From contig NZ_CP040871.1 of assembly GCF_006337105.1 (NCBI RefSeq), positions 248,001 through 312,000 of the forward strand: a stretch of DNA of 64,000 bases. The letters run 5' to 3'. The notes below the pieces were generated by a model. It was not told where the DNA came from. It did not search any database and saw nothing but the letters and a program-made list of their open reading frames with translations. This DNA is from Thermomonas aquatica (GTDB taxonomy: Bacteria > Pseudomonadota > Gammaproteobacteria > Xanthomonadales > Xanthomonadaceae). Shown here in pieces: positions 1-9,730 of the stretch. Each line of letters starts with the position of its first letter. Positions within the stretch are counted from its first letter, which is position 1. A program made the position numbers and the translations under genes.

Positions 1-488
1 GCGGCATCCGAGCCGACGCTGTCGGTGTGGCCGCTGACCTCGACGATGGTCTGGTTGTACTCCTTGAGGGTGTCGGCGATGGTGTTCAGCGCCGGGTAGA
101 ACTGCGGCTTCAGGTCGTACTTGGCGAAGTCGAAGGTCACCCCGTCCGGCAGGTTGAGCTTGATCACGTCGCCGTCGCGGCTGACGTCGATGCCGGTGCC
201 GGCGGTCTCGCGGCGCAGTTCGGCTTCCTGCCGGTCCTGGTAGGCGCCGATGCCGCCGCCGGCGAGTGCGCCGATGCCGGCGCCGACCATCGCCCGCTGG
301 CGCCGCTCGACCGCATCGTCGCCGCTGAGCAGGCCGGCGGCCGCGCCGATCGCCGCGCCGATCAGCGCACCGCGCTTGGTGCGGTTGGGATCGTTCGGAT
401 CGTTGGTCTGGCCGGTGTAGGTGGCGCAGCCGGCGGTGAAGGCCGCGAGGGTGGCGGCAAGCGCGGCGAGTTTGAGCTGGGACGTCAT
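1..488 (-). CDS. OmpA-family envelope protein with glycine-zipper region (partial, C-terminus beyond window)
   Basis: The minus-strand reading frame opens with ATG at 488 and is still open at position 1, so 162 residues are visible. An N-terminal hydrophobic leader ends in a lipobox-like FTAGC (Cys21; the Thr at -3 is atypical), suggesting an outer-membrane lipoprotein. Residues ~40-85 hold two Gly/Ala-rich helices (GALIGAAIGAAAG and GAGIGALAGGGIG) typical of glycine-zipper domains. From ~110 an OmpA-like peptidoglycan-binding domain starts (VTFDFAKYDLKP, later VSGHTDSVGSDA), where the HTD motif belongs to the diaminopimelate-binding fold. The likely role is to tether the outer membrane to peptidoglycan, as in YiaD-type proteins. 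The C-terminal third lies outside the window. Confidence 0.85.
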   Translation of the reverse strand, partial: MTSQLKLAALAATLAAFTAGCATYTGQTNDPNDPNRTKRGALIGAAIGAAAGLLSGDDAVERRQRAMVGAGIGALAGGGIGAYQDRQEAELRRETAGTGIDVSRDGDVIKLNLPDGVTFDFAKYDLKPQFYPALNTIADTLKEYNQTIVEVSGHTDSVGSDA

Positions 489-586
489 TGCACGGCTCCT
501 TGTACGGAAATGTTCAGGCCAACCCTGAAGACGCACGAAAGGTAGGCGGGCGGATGTGGCTCGAATGTGAACGGGCGCATGCGCCG

Positions 587-2089
587 TTAAGCCGCGGTTG
601 CGTCTTCCAGCAAAGCCGTCGCCGCCGCGGCGTCCAGCGGCACGTCCCAATTGCCCATCATCGCCAGGTACAGGAGCTTGTCGAATTCGGCGCCGAAGCG
701 GCGGATCACCCCGTCCGGGTCCGGGATCAGGCGGGCGTCGCTGATCAGTCCGAAGTGCACCTGGCCGCGGTAGCTCAGGATCGACAGGCCGAGCCCGATC
801 GAGCCGGTCTGCGGCACCCAGAACATCATGTCGCGCAGGGTGCAGCCGGCCATGTACAGCGGTTGCTGCGGCCCCGGGACATTGGTCGCCACCGCGCTGG
901 CCTTGCGGCTGAACATTTCCAGCGCCAGTTCCTGCACCGCCGGCGGCGCGATGCCAAGTGCCGCTAAAAGGCCATATGCAACAATGGCTTGCCGTGAGTT
1001 TTTCAACTGATTCATACAATCGGCGACCCGCTCGAGGCGGCGCAGCGGATTGTCTTCGCCGACCGGCAATTCCAGGAACACCAAGCCGAAATGGTTGCCC
1101 AGCTTCTTGGCGTGTTCCAGCGGCCGCAGGTTGACCGGTACGGTGGCGCGCAGGGTCATGCCCTCCAGGTTCTCGCCGCGCTCGAGCATGTAGCCGCGCA
1201 GCGCGCCGGCCGCCGCGGCCATCAGCACGTCGTTGACCGTGCAGTCGCAGGCGCGGCCGACCGCCTTCACTTCCTCGAGGTCCAGCGGTTCGGCCCAGGC
1301 CACGCGCTTGCTCACGCCCAGCCTGCCGCGCAGCAGCGAGGGCGGATCGTCGGGCAATGCCAGCGCGGTGACCAGTTCGCGGGCGATCTCGCCGCCTTCC
1401 TTGGCGATCAGGCCGGCGAGCGTGGGGTCGCGGTACACCGCCATCCCCTGCTCCAGCATCTTGCCGCCGAGCTTCATGTACCTGTCGACCGCACCGACGC
1501 GACGCGCGACCGGCGCGGCATCCTGCTTCAGCCAGCTCTTGTCGAGCCGGCTGGCCCTGGAGGAGTCGCGGCTGGTGTCGGTCAGCGACAGCAGCACCTG
1601 CACCAGCGCGATGCCGTCGGCATAGCAATGGTGGATGCGCGCCACCAGCGCCGAACCGCCCTGGTAGCGTTCGACCAGGTGGAATTGCCAGAGCGGCTTG
1701 GTCGGATCCAGCGGGCTCGAGGCCAGCTGGCTGGCGAAGCGCTCAAGCGCCTTCTTTTCCGCAGCGGGACTGCCCTTGCCCGGCAACCCGGACAGGCGCA
1801 CATGCCAGTCCAGGTCGAAATCCCCGTCTTCCACCCACTGCGCGCCGGTCGCGCCTTCCACCGGCTTCTGCTTGAACCGCGCATACGCCAGGAAGCGCTG
1901 CTGGATCACCTTTTTCAACTGCACCAGCGACATCTGCTCGGCGAACATCAGCACGCCGGTGATCATCATCGGATTGGTCGGCCGCTCCATCCGCAGCCAG
2001 GCGGTATCGACCCGCGACATGGGTTCGCGCTTCAGGCGCTTGGCAGGCCCCTCGGCGGCACGCTTCAAGCGCGGTTTCGACGTAGCCAT
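587..2089 (-). CDS. Wax ester synthase/diacylglycerol acyltransferase (WS/DGAT) family protein
   Basis: This 500-residue protein carries the WS/DGAT active-site motif HHxxxDG as HHCYADG at residues 153-159. His154 and Asp158 would be the general-base pair for acyl transfer from acyl-CoA to an alcohol or diacylglycerol. Other family features are the N-terminal SRVDTAWLRMERPTNPM segment and a C-terminal domain containing NVPGPQQPLYMAG, which matches the conserved NVPGP motif. The first ~22 residues are basic and poorly conserved, so a start at Met24 is possible. It lies 61 bp downstream of alr on the same strand. Known products in the family are wax esters or triacylglycerol storage lipids; the substrate here cannot be read from sequence. 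Confidence 0.88.
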   Translation of the reverse strand: MATSKPRLKRAAEGPAKRLKREPMSRVDTAWLRMERPTNPMMITGVLMFAEQMSLVQLKKVIQQRFLAYARFKQKPVEGATGAQWVEDGDFDLDWHVRLSGLPGKGSPAAEKKALERFASQLASSPLDPTKPLWQFHLVERYQGGSALVARIHHCYADGIALVQVLLSLTDTSRDSSRASRLDKSWLKQDAAPVARRVGAVDRYMKLGGKMLEQGMAVYRDPTLAGLIAKEGGEIARELVTALALPDDPPSLLRGRLGVSKRVAWAEPLDLEEVKAVGRACDCTVNDVLMAAAAGALRGYMLERGENLEGMTLRATVPVNLRPLEHAKKLGNHFGLVFLELPVGEDNPLRRLERVADCMNQLKNSRQAIVAYGLLAALGIAPPAVQELALEMFSRKASAVATNVPGPQQPLYMAGCTLRDMMFWVPQTGSIGLGLSILSYRGQVHFGLISDARLIPDPDGVIRRFGAEFDKLLYLAMMGNWDVPLDAAAATALLEDATAA

Positions 2090-2150
2090 CTGACCTCCCG
2101 GGATTGCCGCGAGTGAATCACGTACGCCCGCGCACGGTCAACGCGCGGCC

Positions 2151-3278
2151 TCAACCGCCGGAGTACACGCGCGGGATGCGTTCGTTGAGCCCGGTCAGGA
2201 TTTCGTAGGGGATGGTGCCGGCCAGCCGCGCCACGTCCTCGGCGCGGATCGATTCGCTTCCCTGCGCACCGATCAATACCACTTCGTCCTCGTTGTAGGC
2301 GCTGCCATCCGGGCCCAGGTCCAGCATGAACTGGTCCATGCAGATGCGGCCGACGATGGGCAGGCGGCGCCCGTGCACCAGCGCCTGCCCGCGCGAGGAC
2401 AGCGCGCGCGGGAAACCGTCGCCGTAGCCGATCGGGATGGTCACGATGCGGGTGTCGTGCGGCGCCGTCCAGGTGGCGCCGTAGCTGACCGTGCTGCCGG
2501 CCCGCACCACCTTGAAGTACACGACCTGCGAAACCAGCGACAGCGCCGGCCGCAGGTCGATGCTCGGCCGCGAGGCCGGATCCGGCAGCACCCCGTACAG
2601 CACGATCCCGGGCCGCACCATGTCCAGCCAGGTCTGCGGGAAGTGCAGCACCCCGCCGGAATTGGCGAGGTGGCGCAGCGGCAGCGGTGCGCCGATGCGC
2701 GCGAAGTGCGCGCAAGCGTCCTCGAAGCGTTCGAGCTGTTGCAGGGTCATCGGCGATGCCGGGTCGTCGGCGCAGGCCAGGTGCGAATAGATGCCCTTCA
2801 GCACGCACCATTGCGATGCCACCGCCGCTTCGATGAAGGGCCCGGCGGAATAGCCGTGCACCCCGATCCGTTCCATCCCGGTGTCGATCTTGAGGTGGAT
2901 GACCGCCTTGCGGCCCAGCGATTCTGCCGCGGCCTCGGCCTGGCGTAGCTTGTCCAGCGAGGACACGGTGATCTCGAGGCCGTGGACGATGAACTGCGCG
3001 ACCTGCGGGCCGAAGATGCCGCCCAGCACCAGGATCGGGGTGGCGATCCCCGCCTTGCGCAGCGCGATCCCTTCCTCCACGAAGGCGACGCCGAGCTGGT
3101 CGACGCCCTGCGCCTCCAGCTGCCGCGCCACCGGCACCAGGCCATGCCCGTAGGCATTGGCCTTGACGATGCCCATCACCGGCACCCCGACATGGGCGCG
3201 GATCGCCCGCAGGTTGTGCGACAGCGCGTCGAGGTCGACGCGGATGCGGGTGGGGCGTTGGCCGAGGGCGTCGCTCAT
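2151..3278 (-). CDS. alr: Alanine racemase, PLP-dependent
   Basis: The enzyme interconverts L- and D-alanine and supplies D-Ala for peptidoglycan. The 375-residue product has the PLP-lysine motif VKANAYGHG (Lys39) and the catalytic tyrosine of the second monomer in SYGATW (Tyr266). It ends with the usual beta-barrel domain (IPIGYGDGFPRAL, then MDQFMLDLG). I chose the ATG at 3278 because the following sequence aligns with family N-termini; an in-frame ATG six codons upstream adds only MWSNSA. It follows dnaB by 93 bp on the same strand, the rpsF-rpsR-rplI-dnaB-alr order also found in pseudomonads. No second racemase is seen here, so essentiality cannot be judged. Confidence 0.95.
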   Translation of the reverse strand: MSDALGQRPTRIRVDLDALSHNLRAIRAHVGVPVMGIVKANAYGHGLVPVARQLEAQGVDQLGVAFVEEGIALRKAGIATPILVLGGIFGPQVAQFIVHGLEITVSSLDKLRQAEAAAESLGRKAVIHLKIDTGMERIGVHGYSAGPFIEAAVASQWCVLKGIYSHLACADDPASPMTLQQLERFEDACAHFARIGAPLPLRHLANSGGVLHFPQTWLDMVRPGIVLYGVLPDPASRPSIDLRPALSLVSQVVYFKVVRAGSTVSYGATWTAPHDTRIVTIPIGYGDGFPRALSSRGQALVHGRRLPIVGRICMDQFMLDLGPDGSAYNEDEVVLIGAQGSESIRAEDVARLAGTIPYEILTGLNERIPRVYSGG

Positions 3279-3371
3279 GGCGCTATTCGACCACATCTCG
3301 CCGTTGTTGCCCCGCCGTCGAGGCGCCGATGCCGTTCTTCCCGGCGGCGCCTGCGGGAAACGGCGAAGGCG

Positions 3372-4769
3372 TTATTCGAAGCTGCCCACCGAATCGTGCG
3401 CCAGGTTGTCGAAGCGGGTGTATTCGCCGAAGAATTTCAGCTTGAACGATCCGGTCGGGCCGTTGCGCTGCTTGCCGATGATGATCTCGGCCAGGCCCTT
3501 GTCCGGCGAATTTTCCTTGTTGTAGTAATCGTCGCGGTAGATGAACACGATCATGTCCGCGTCCTGCTCGATCGCGCCGGATTCGCGCAGGTCGGCCATC
3601 ACCGGGCGCTTGTCGGCGCGCTGTTCCAGCGAGCGGTTGAGCTGCGACAGGGCGATCACCGGCACGTTGAGTTCCTTCGCCAGCGCCTTCAGCGAGCGCG
3701 AGATCTCCGAGATCTCGGTCGCGCGGTTCTCGCTGTTGCCCGGCACCGCCATCAGCTGCAGGTAGTCGATCATGATCAGGCCGAGGTCGTGCTCGCGCTT
3801 GAGCCGGCGCGCCTTGGCGCGCAGCACGTCCGGCGACAGCGCCGGGGTGTCGTCGATGAACACCTTGATGTCGCGCATCAGCTGGATCGCGCTGGACACG
3901 CGGCTCCAGTCCTCGTCCTCCAGGGCGCCGGTGCGCAGGCGGGTGGCGTTGACCCGGCCGACCGAGGAAATCATGCGCAGCGCGAGCTGGCTGGCCGACA
4001 TTTCCATCGAGAACACCGCCACCGCCTTCTTCGACTTCAGCGCGGCGTATTCGGCGATGTTCAGCGCCAGCGTGGTCTTGCCCATCGACGGGCGCGCGGC
4101 CAGGATCACCAGGTCGGTGGGCTGCAGGCCGGCGGTCATCTCGTCGAATTCGGTGTAGCCGCTGGGGAGGCCGGTGATGCCGCCGCCATTCGCGTTGCGG
4201 GTCTGCAGCACGTCGAAGGCTTCGATCAGCGCCTTGCGCACCGGGGTGAAGTCCTGCTTGCCGCGCGCGCCGGCCTCGGCGATGGCGAAGACTTCCTGCT
4301 CGGCCTTGGCCAGCAGTTCGGCGGAATCGCGGCCTTCCGGCTGGAAGCCGTCGTTGACGATGCCGGTGCCGACGTCGATCAGCTGGCGCAGCACCGCCTT
4401 GTCGCGGACGATCTCGGCATAGGCCTTGATGTTGGCCGCGCTCGGCGTGGTGCTGGCCAGTTCGACCAGGTAGGCGCCGCCGGCGACCTGTTCGCCTAGC
4501 CCCTGCGAATCGAACCACTCGCCGAGGGTCACCGCGTCGAACGGCTTGTTCTTTTCCGCCAGTTCGCGGATCGCGCGGTAGATCAGCTGGTGGTCGCGGC
4601 GGTAGAAGTCGGCATCGGTGAGCTGGTCGGCGACGCGGTCGAACGCGTTCGGATCCAGCATCAGGCCGCCGAGCACGGCCTGCTCGGCATCCACCGACTG
4701 CGGCGGCACCCGCAACTGTTCGATGCGGGTGTCGTACTGGTCGCGACGCTGCTGCGGTCGTGCGCTCAT
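3372..4769 (-). CDS. dnaB: Replicative DNA helicase DnaB
   Basis: This hexameric 5'-3' helicase unwinds DNA at the replication fork. The 465-residue product starts with an N-terminal DnaB domain (VPPQSVDAEQAVLGGLMLDP) that binds primase. The RecA-like domain carries Walker A (ARPSMGKTT, Lys231), Walker B (LIMIDYLQLM) and the DnaB signatures SRSLKALAKELNVPVIALSQLNR and DLRESGAIEQDAD. I chose the ATG at 4769; in-frame ATGs further upstream would add up to 49 unconserved residues. There is no intein. About 330 bp and a strong terminator separate it from rplI, so it probably has its own promoter in that interval. Confidence 0.95.
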   Translation of the reverse strand: MSARPQQRRDQYDTRIEQLRVPPQSVDAEQAVLGGLMLDPNAFDRVADQLTDADFYRRDHQLIYRAIRELAEKNKPFDAVTLGEWFDSQGLGEQVAGGAYLVELASTTPSAANIKAYAEIVRDKAVLRQLIDVGTGIVNDGFQPEGRDSAELLAKAEQEVFAIAEAGARGKQDFTPVRKALIEAFDVLQTRNANGGGITGLPSGYTEFDEMTAGLQPTDLVILAARPSMGKTTLALNIAEYAALKSKKAVAVFSMEMSASQLALRMISSVGRVNATRLRTGALEDEDWSRVSSAIQLMRDIKVFIDDTPALSPDVLRAKARRLKREHDLGLIMIDYLQLMAVPGNSENRATEISEISRSLKALAKELNVPVIALSQLNRSLEQRADKRPVMADLRESGAIEQDADMIVFIYRDDYYNKENSPDKGLAEIIIGKQRNGPTGSFKLKFFGEYTRFDNLAHDSVGSFE

Positions 4770-4933
4770 CAGGTGGAAAGCTCCCCGTTGCGGTGCGTCA
4801 TCGCGCACCGCTTGTTCTTGTTCGATGGCAGGCATCGTAGGGCGCATCGCGACCGAAGCGTTGCAGACAAGTCGTGGGACATCCTGTGGATAACCCGTCT
4901 CACCGGCTGCGACCACTGGAAACCGGCAGCGCC

Positions 4934-5024
4934 AAGCCGCCTCGGTCGCCGATCCGCCTGCAGGGGCGAGGCAAGCGTTTGCGAAGCGGGTACTCGCGGC
5001 GCGTCCCAGCGACCGAGGCGGCTT
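4934..5024. repeat. 16-bp perfect inverted repeat upstream of dnaB
   Basis: The arm AAGCCGCCTCGGTCGC (4934-4949) is repeated exactly in inverted orientation as GCGACCGAGGCGGCTT (5009-5024), with 59 bp between the arms. The stretch 4770-5049 holds no convincing gene. The arms lie between the rplI terminator and the dnaB start. They could form a long RNA hairpin in the dnaB leader or be the ends of a small dispersed repeat. No transposase or target duplication is visible. Confidence 0.7.
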
Positions 5025-5049
5025 ACGCGGCGGGTATCTCCACGAACAA

Positions 5050-5073
5050 AACGGGCGCCTTGCGGCGCCCGTT
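5050..5073 (-). terminator. Rho-independent terminator of rpsF-rpsR-rplI
   Basis: A perfect 10-bp stem (AACGGGCGCC / GGCGCCCGTT) with a 4-nt loop is followed on the minus strand by TTTTGTTCG. It lies 23 bp past the rplI stop codon. Stem, loop and T-run all fit an intrinsic terminator. Confidence 0.88.
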
Positions 5074-5096
5074 CGGCATCACGATGCAAACGACGC

Positions 5097-5552
5097 TTAC
5101 GCGGCGTCCGGCACCACGACCACCTTGAGCTTGGTCTCGACGTCGGCGTGCAGGTGCACGACGATTTCGTGCTCGCCGGTGTGGCGCAGCGGGCCTTCGC
5201 CCATCACCACTTCCGACTTGCCGACTTCGACGCCGAGCTGCTTGGTGATCGCCTCGGCGATCTCGCGCGGGCCGACCGAGCCGTACAGCTTGCCTTCGGT
5301 CGAGGCGTTGGCGCTGATGGTGACGCTGGCGTCGGCCAGCTTGGCCTGGCGCGCGTTGGCGCCTTCCAGCGAGGCCTGGGCCTTGGCTTCGTAGTCGGCG
5401 CGCTTGGCTTCGAACTCGGCCAGGTTGGCGGCGGTGGCCGGCACGGCCTTGCCCTGCGGGACCAGGAAGTTGCGGCCGTAGCCCGGCTTGACGTTGACCT
5501 TGTCGCCGAGGTTGCCGAGGTTCACGACTTTCTGCAGGAGGATCAGTTGCAT
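5097..5552 (-). CDS. rplI: 50S ribosomal protein bL9
   Basis: The 151-residue protein begins [19 protein letters not shown] and contains [14 protein letters not shown], the diagnostic N-terminal rRNA-binding part of bL9. A long connecting helix follows (residues ~40-75), then the C-terminal domain ([24 protein letters not shown]). The length matches the usual ~149 residues. It is the last gene of the rpsF-rpsR-rplI unit, 84 bp after rpsR, and is followed by a strong terminator. bL9 binds 23S rRNA at the base of the L1 stalk and helps maintain reading frame. Confidence 0.97.
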   Translation of the reverse strand: MQLILLQKVVNLGNLGDKVNVKPGYGRNFLVPQGKAVPATAANLAEFEAKRADYEAKAQASLEGANARQAKLADASVTISANASTEGKLYGSVGPREIAEAITKQLGVEVGKSEVVMGEGPLRHTGEHEIVVHLHADVETKLKVVVVPDAA

Positions 5553-5636
5553 TTCAGTGCTCCGTATTCGTTAGCGGCGCGCGCGGCGCCGCAACGGTTG
5601 CTGTCCGAATGGACGGGCTTGCTCGATGAGAGCAGG

Positions 5637-5867
5637 TCAGACGTTGTGGTTGTCGGTGTACGGGATCAGGGCCAGGAAGCGGGCGCGCTTGACGGCCGAC
5701 TGCAGCTGGCGCTGGTACTTCGACTTGGTGCCGGTGATGCGGCTGGGCACGATCTTGCCGGTCTCGGTCAGGTACTGGCGCAGGGTGTTGAGATCCTTGT
5801 AGTCGATCTCGGTCACGCCCTCGGCGGTGAACTTGCAGAACTTGCGGCGGCGGAAGAACTTGGACAT
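5637..5867 (-). CDS. rpsR: 30S ribosomal protein bS18
   Basis: This 76-residue basic protein has the family core [43 protein letters not shown] and ends in [17 protein letters not shown]. bS18 binds 16S rRNA in the platform of the small subunit as a heterodimer with bS6. Its start lies 12 bp after the rpsF stop, consistent with co-transcription and probable translational coupling. Confidence 0.97.
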   Translation of the reverse strand: MSKFFRRRKFCKFTAEGVTEIDYKDLNTLRQYLTETGKIVPSRITGTKSKYQRQLQSAVKRARFLALIPYTDNHNV

Positions 5868-5879
5868 GTCGAGGATTCC

Positions 5880-6302
5880 TTAGGCGGCTTCGGCGGATTC
5901 GGTGTCGCCAGTGCCGACGGCACTGTCGCTCTCGTCGTCGCGGCGGCGGCGGTCGCCGCGCTCCGGCTTGTCGCCCTTCTCGTCCTTGTTCTTCATGATC
6001 AGGGACTGTTCGGTCACCGCGTCGTCGCGGCGCATCACCAGGTGGCGCAGCACGGCGTCGTTGAAGCGGAAGCCGTCGACCAGTTCGTCGAGCACGGCCT
6101 GCTCGGCTTCCACGTTCATCAGCACGTAGTGGGCCTTGACCAGGTTCTGGATCGGGTACGCCAGCTGGCGGCGGCCCCAGTCTTCCAGGCGGTGGATGGT
6201 GCCGTTGCCGGCTTCGATCGAGCCCTTGTAGCGCTCGATCATGGCGGGCACCTGCTCGCTCTGGTCCGGATGGACCAGGAACACGATTTCGTAATGACGC
6301 AT
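5880..6302 (-). CDS. rpsF: 30S ribosomal protein bS6
   Basis: The 140-residue product starts [21 protein letters not shown], matching bS6 N-termini exactly, so I placed the start at 6302 although the frame stays open upstream. The core motifs include [16 protein letters not shown] and [11 protein letters not shown]. After residue ~100 there is a long charged tail ([24 protein letters not shown]) ending in acidic residues. In E. coli the S6 C-terminus is modified with glutamates by RimK; here the acidic tail is partly encoded. The protein forms the S6:S18 platform heterodimer, and rpsR follows 12 bp later. Confidence 0.96.
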   Translation of the reverse strand: MRHYEIVFLVHPDQSEQVPAMIERYKGSIEAGNGTIHRLEDWGRRQLAYPIQNLVKAHYVLMNVEAEQAVLDELVDGFRFNDAVLRHLVMRRDDAVTEQSLIMKNKDEKGDKPERGDRRRRDDESDSAVGTGDTESAEAA

Positions 6303-6325
6303 TGTCGTTTCCTTGTGGATATCAA

Positions 6326-6338
6326 CCGGCGATGCCGG
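6326..6338 (-). promoter_or_regulatory. Small hairpin in rpsF leader
   Basis: CCGGCATCGCCGG (minus strand) can fold into a 5-bp stem with a 3-nt loop, about 24 nt before the rpsF start. The rpsF leader in many bacteria carries an S6:S18-binding autoregulatory RNA. I cannot confirm the full consensus here, so this is only a candidate. Confidence 0.3.
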
Positions 6339-6451
6339 ATGGGATAGCCCTCGGCCACCTGTTCCGCGATGCGGTCGGGCGCGTTCGGGCAAGAACTCCC
6401 GCTGCATGCCTAGCAGAGCGGGAGCCCGATAGTATGGAGGATCAATGACTT

Positions 6452-6470
6452 GGGCGCAAATCCTGCGCCC
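6452..6470 (-). terminator. Possible terminator downstream of the A-type Fe-S carrier gene
   Basis: A 7-bp stem (GGGCGCA / TGCGCCC) with a 5-nt loop lies 8 bp past the stop codon at 6479. Only a weak A/T run follows on the minus strand (AAGTCATT), so termination efficiency is uncertain. Confidence 0.4.
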
Positions 6471-6478
6471 GGGGCCGG

Positions 6479-6820
6479 TCAGGCGGCCTTGTCGGCGTCG
6501 GTGGTGAACGACTCGCCGCAGCCGCACTCGCCGGCCACGTTCGGGTTGCGGAACACGAACTGCTCGTTCAGCCCCTGCTTGATGAAGTCGATCTCGGTGC
6601 CGTCCACCAGCGGCAGGCTGGCGGCATCCACGTAGATGCCGATGCCGCCGGCGTCGAACACGGTGTCGTCCGGGTCCATGCCGCGGGCCATGTCCACCTT
6701 GTAGCCCCAGCCGGAGCAGCCGGTCTTGGCCACGCCGAAACGCAGGCCCAGCGCGGCCGGGTCGGCATCGAGGTAGCCCTGGATGCGGGCGTGGGCGGAT
6801 TCGGTGAGGGTGATGGCCAT
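6479..6820 (-). CDS. A-type iron-sulfur cluster carrier (ErpA/IscA family)
   Basis: The 113-residue protein starts [13 protein letters not shown] and has the three conserved cysteines of A-type carriers: one in the [10 protein letters not shown] segment (Cys35) and two in the C-terminal GECGCGESF motif. These bind a 2Fe-2S or 4Fe-4S cluster for delivery to apo-proteins. Sequence alone does not separate ErpA from IscA. There is no isc or suf gene cluster next to it, which leans towards a stand-alone carrier. The gene is transcribed divergently from asnS, with 63 bp between the starts. Confidence 0.92.
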   Translation of the reverse strand: MAITLTESAHARIQGYLDADPAALGLRFGVAKTGCSGWGYKVDMARGMDPDDTVFDAGGIGIYVDAASLPLVDGTEIDFIKQGLNEQFVFRNPNVAGECGCGESFTTDADKAA

Positions 6821-6883
6821 GCGTGGATTGTAGCTCCGGTAAACTTCCCCTCCTATTTCGATGCTGGAACGCAGGATTTCAAG

Positions 6884-8284
<1,401 letters not shown>

Positions 8285-8287
8285 GCG

Positions 8288-8605
8288 GTGGATCCGGATC
8301 TCGTCCTGTTCTTCGCCCTGCTCGCGTTCGCGATTGCCATCGCCGGCGCGACCGCGTTCGTGATCTTCTGGCCGCTGTGCCTGGTGCATATCCGCGACCG
8401 CCATCCGCAGATCACCGCGCAGCTGGGCGAAGGCGCGTTCCTGAAACCGCGTGCGCTGTGGTGGTTGCTGCGCGGCGACTACCGCGCCACCCCGGACCGC
8501 AACCTGTCGGGCCTGGCCACGCCGTCGCGTATTTCACTGTTGGTGATCCTGGGCGGCATTGCGATGGGTGGCGTGTTGTGGGTCATCGGGAAGGCATTGT
8601 CATGA
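8288..8605 (+). CDS. Small two-helix membrane protein of unknown function
   Basis: The 105-residue product starts at a GTG codon 3 bp after asnS. It has a long N-terminal transmembrane segment (LVLFFALLAFAIAIAGATAFVIFWPLCLV), a polar middle with GEGAFLKPRALWWLLRGDYRATPDRNL, and a C-terminal transmembrane segment (ISLLVILGGIAMGGVLWVIG). This layout resembles universal stress protein B, but I cannot establish homology by eye. Its stop overlaps the start of the next gene (ATGA), so it is probably part of the asnS transcription unit. Confidence 0.75.
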   Translation: MDPDLVLFFALLAFAIAIAGATAFVIFWPLCLVHIRDRHPQITAQLGEGAFLKPRALWWLLRGDYRATPDRNLSGLATPSRISLLVILGGIAMGGVLWVIGKALS

Positions 8606-8910
8606 ACGACGCGAACAACGACAGCTGGTGGCTGGCCACCCTCGGCCGCACCATCGTCTGGGCCCGCCTGCGCGAACGCGAGGCCGGCACCGCCGAGGTC
8701 TTCGACAGCGACGGCACCACCCTGCCCTACGACAGCATGGACACCGCCCGCGCGGCGCTGATGGATGCGGAATTCGTCGAATTCGACGGCCTGGACGAGG
8801 ACGATGCGCTGGAGCGCGGGTTCTCGCTGGGCGAGGTATCGCCGCCGTCCGCACGGCACGACGACGCATTGCGCGGATTGATGGTGCAGCAACTTGGAAG
8901 GCGCGCCTGA
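8602..8910 (+). CDS. Small acidic protein of unknown function
   Basis: The 102-residue product starts MNDANNDSWWLATLGRTIVWARLREREAGTAEVFDSDG and has a strongly acidic middle (DAEFVEFDGLDEDDALERG). It overlaps the preceding gene by 4 bp and the following SDR gene by 1 bp, so translation is probably coupled. No signal peptide or transmembrane helix is seen, so it should be cytoplasmic. I do not recognise a family. Codon usage (high GC at third positions) matches its neighbours, which supports a real gene. Confidence 0.7.
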   Translation: MNDANNDSWWLATLGRTIVWARLREREAGTAEVFDSDGTTLPYDSMDTARAALMDAEFVEFDGLDEDDALERGFSLGEVSPPSARHDDALRGLMVQQLGRRA

Positions 8911-9695
8911 TGAACCTCGACCTCGGCGGCAAACACGCGCTGGTCTGTGGTGGCTCCGAAGGCATCGGCCGAGCTACTGCCATCGAACTGGCGTTGCTTG
9001 GCGCGGATATCACCCTGCTCGCCCGTCGCGAAGAGGCCCTGCGCGAGACGCTGGCCGCACTGTCGGCGAATGGCACGCAAAAGCACGGTTATCTCGTCGC
9101 AGACGTGTCGCAGATGCAGGCACTGGGCAAAGACGTGGCGGCGCTGGCCGCCGGCAAGCCCGTGCAGATCCTGATCAACAACACCGGCGGCCCGCCGGGC
9201 GGTGCCGCGCATGCGGCCGGCATCGAGGCCTACCTTGACGCCTTCAACAAGCACCTCGTCGCCAACCAGACCCTGCTGCAGGCGGTGCTGCCGGGCATGC
9301 GCGTCGCGCACTGGGGCCGCATCGTCAACGTGATCTCGACCTCGGTGTACGAGCCGATCCCCAATCTCGGCGTGTCCAACACCATCCGCGGCGCGGTGGC
9401 GAGCTGGGCCAAGACCCTGTCGCGCGAACTCGGCGGCGACGGCATCACCGTCAACAACGTGCTGCCCGGCTACACCCGCACCCAGCGGCTGGACCAGATC
9501 CTGACGGATCGCAGCGCGGCCAGCGGCAAGCCGCAGGACGAGATCGCCAAGGCGATGCTGGCCAGCGTGCCGGCCGGCCGTTTCGCCGAGGCCGGCGAGA
9601 TCGGCGGCGTCATCGCCTTCCTGTGCACGCAGGCCGCCGCCTACGTCAACGGCCAGTCGCTCGCGGTGGATGGCGGCCGCATGCAGTCGATCTGA
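8910..9695 (+). CDS. SDR-family oxidoreductase-like protein lacking the catalytic Tyr/Lys
   Basis: The 261-residue protein has the Rossmann nucleotide-binding motif GGSEGIG (14-20), the NNTGG equivalent of NNAG, and a conserved end (AAYVNGQSLAVDGGRMQSI). In the active-site block, Ser143 is present but the positions of the catalytic Tyr and Lys (YxxxK, 13 and 17 residues further) are Ser156 and Arg160 in VSNTIRGAV. A known SDR subgroup related to beta-ketoacyl-ACP reductases also deviates from the tetrad. It lies 35 bp upstream of the 3-hydroxyanthranilate degradation genes and may be co-transcribed. The substrate is unknown. Confidence 0.85.
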   Translation: MNLDLGGKHALVCGGSEGIGRATAIELALLGADITLLARREEALRETLAALSANGTQKHGYLVADVSQMQALGKDVAALAAGKPVQILINNTGGPPGGAAHAAGIEAYLDAFNKHLVANQTLLQAVLPGMRVAHWGRIVNVISTSVYEPIPNLGVSNTIRGAVASWAKTLSRELGGDGITVNNVLPGYTRTQRLDQILTDRSAASGKPQDEIAKAMLASVPAGRFAEAGEIGGVIAFLCTQAAAYVNGQSLAVDGGRMQSI

Positions 9696-9730
9696 TCGGC
9701 AGCGCGGAGCTTTCGCTCTAAACTAGCGGG

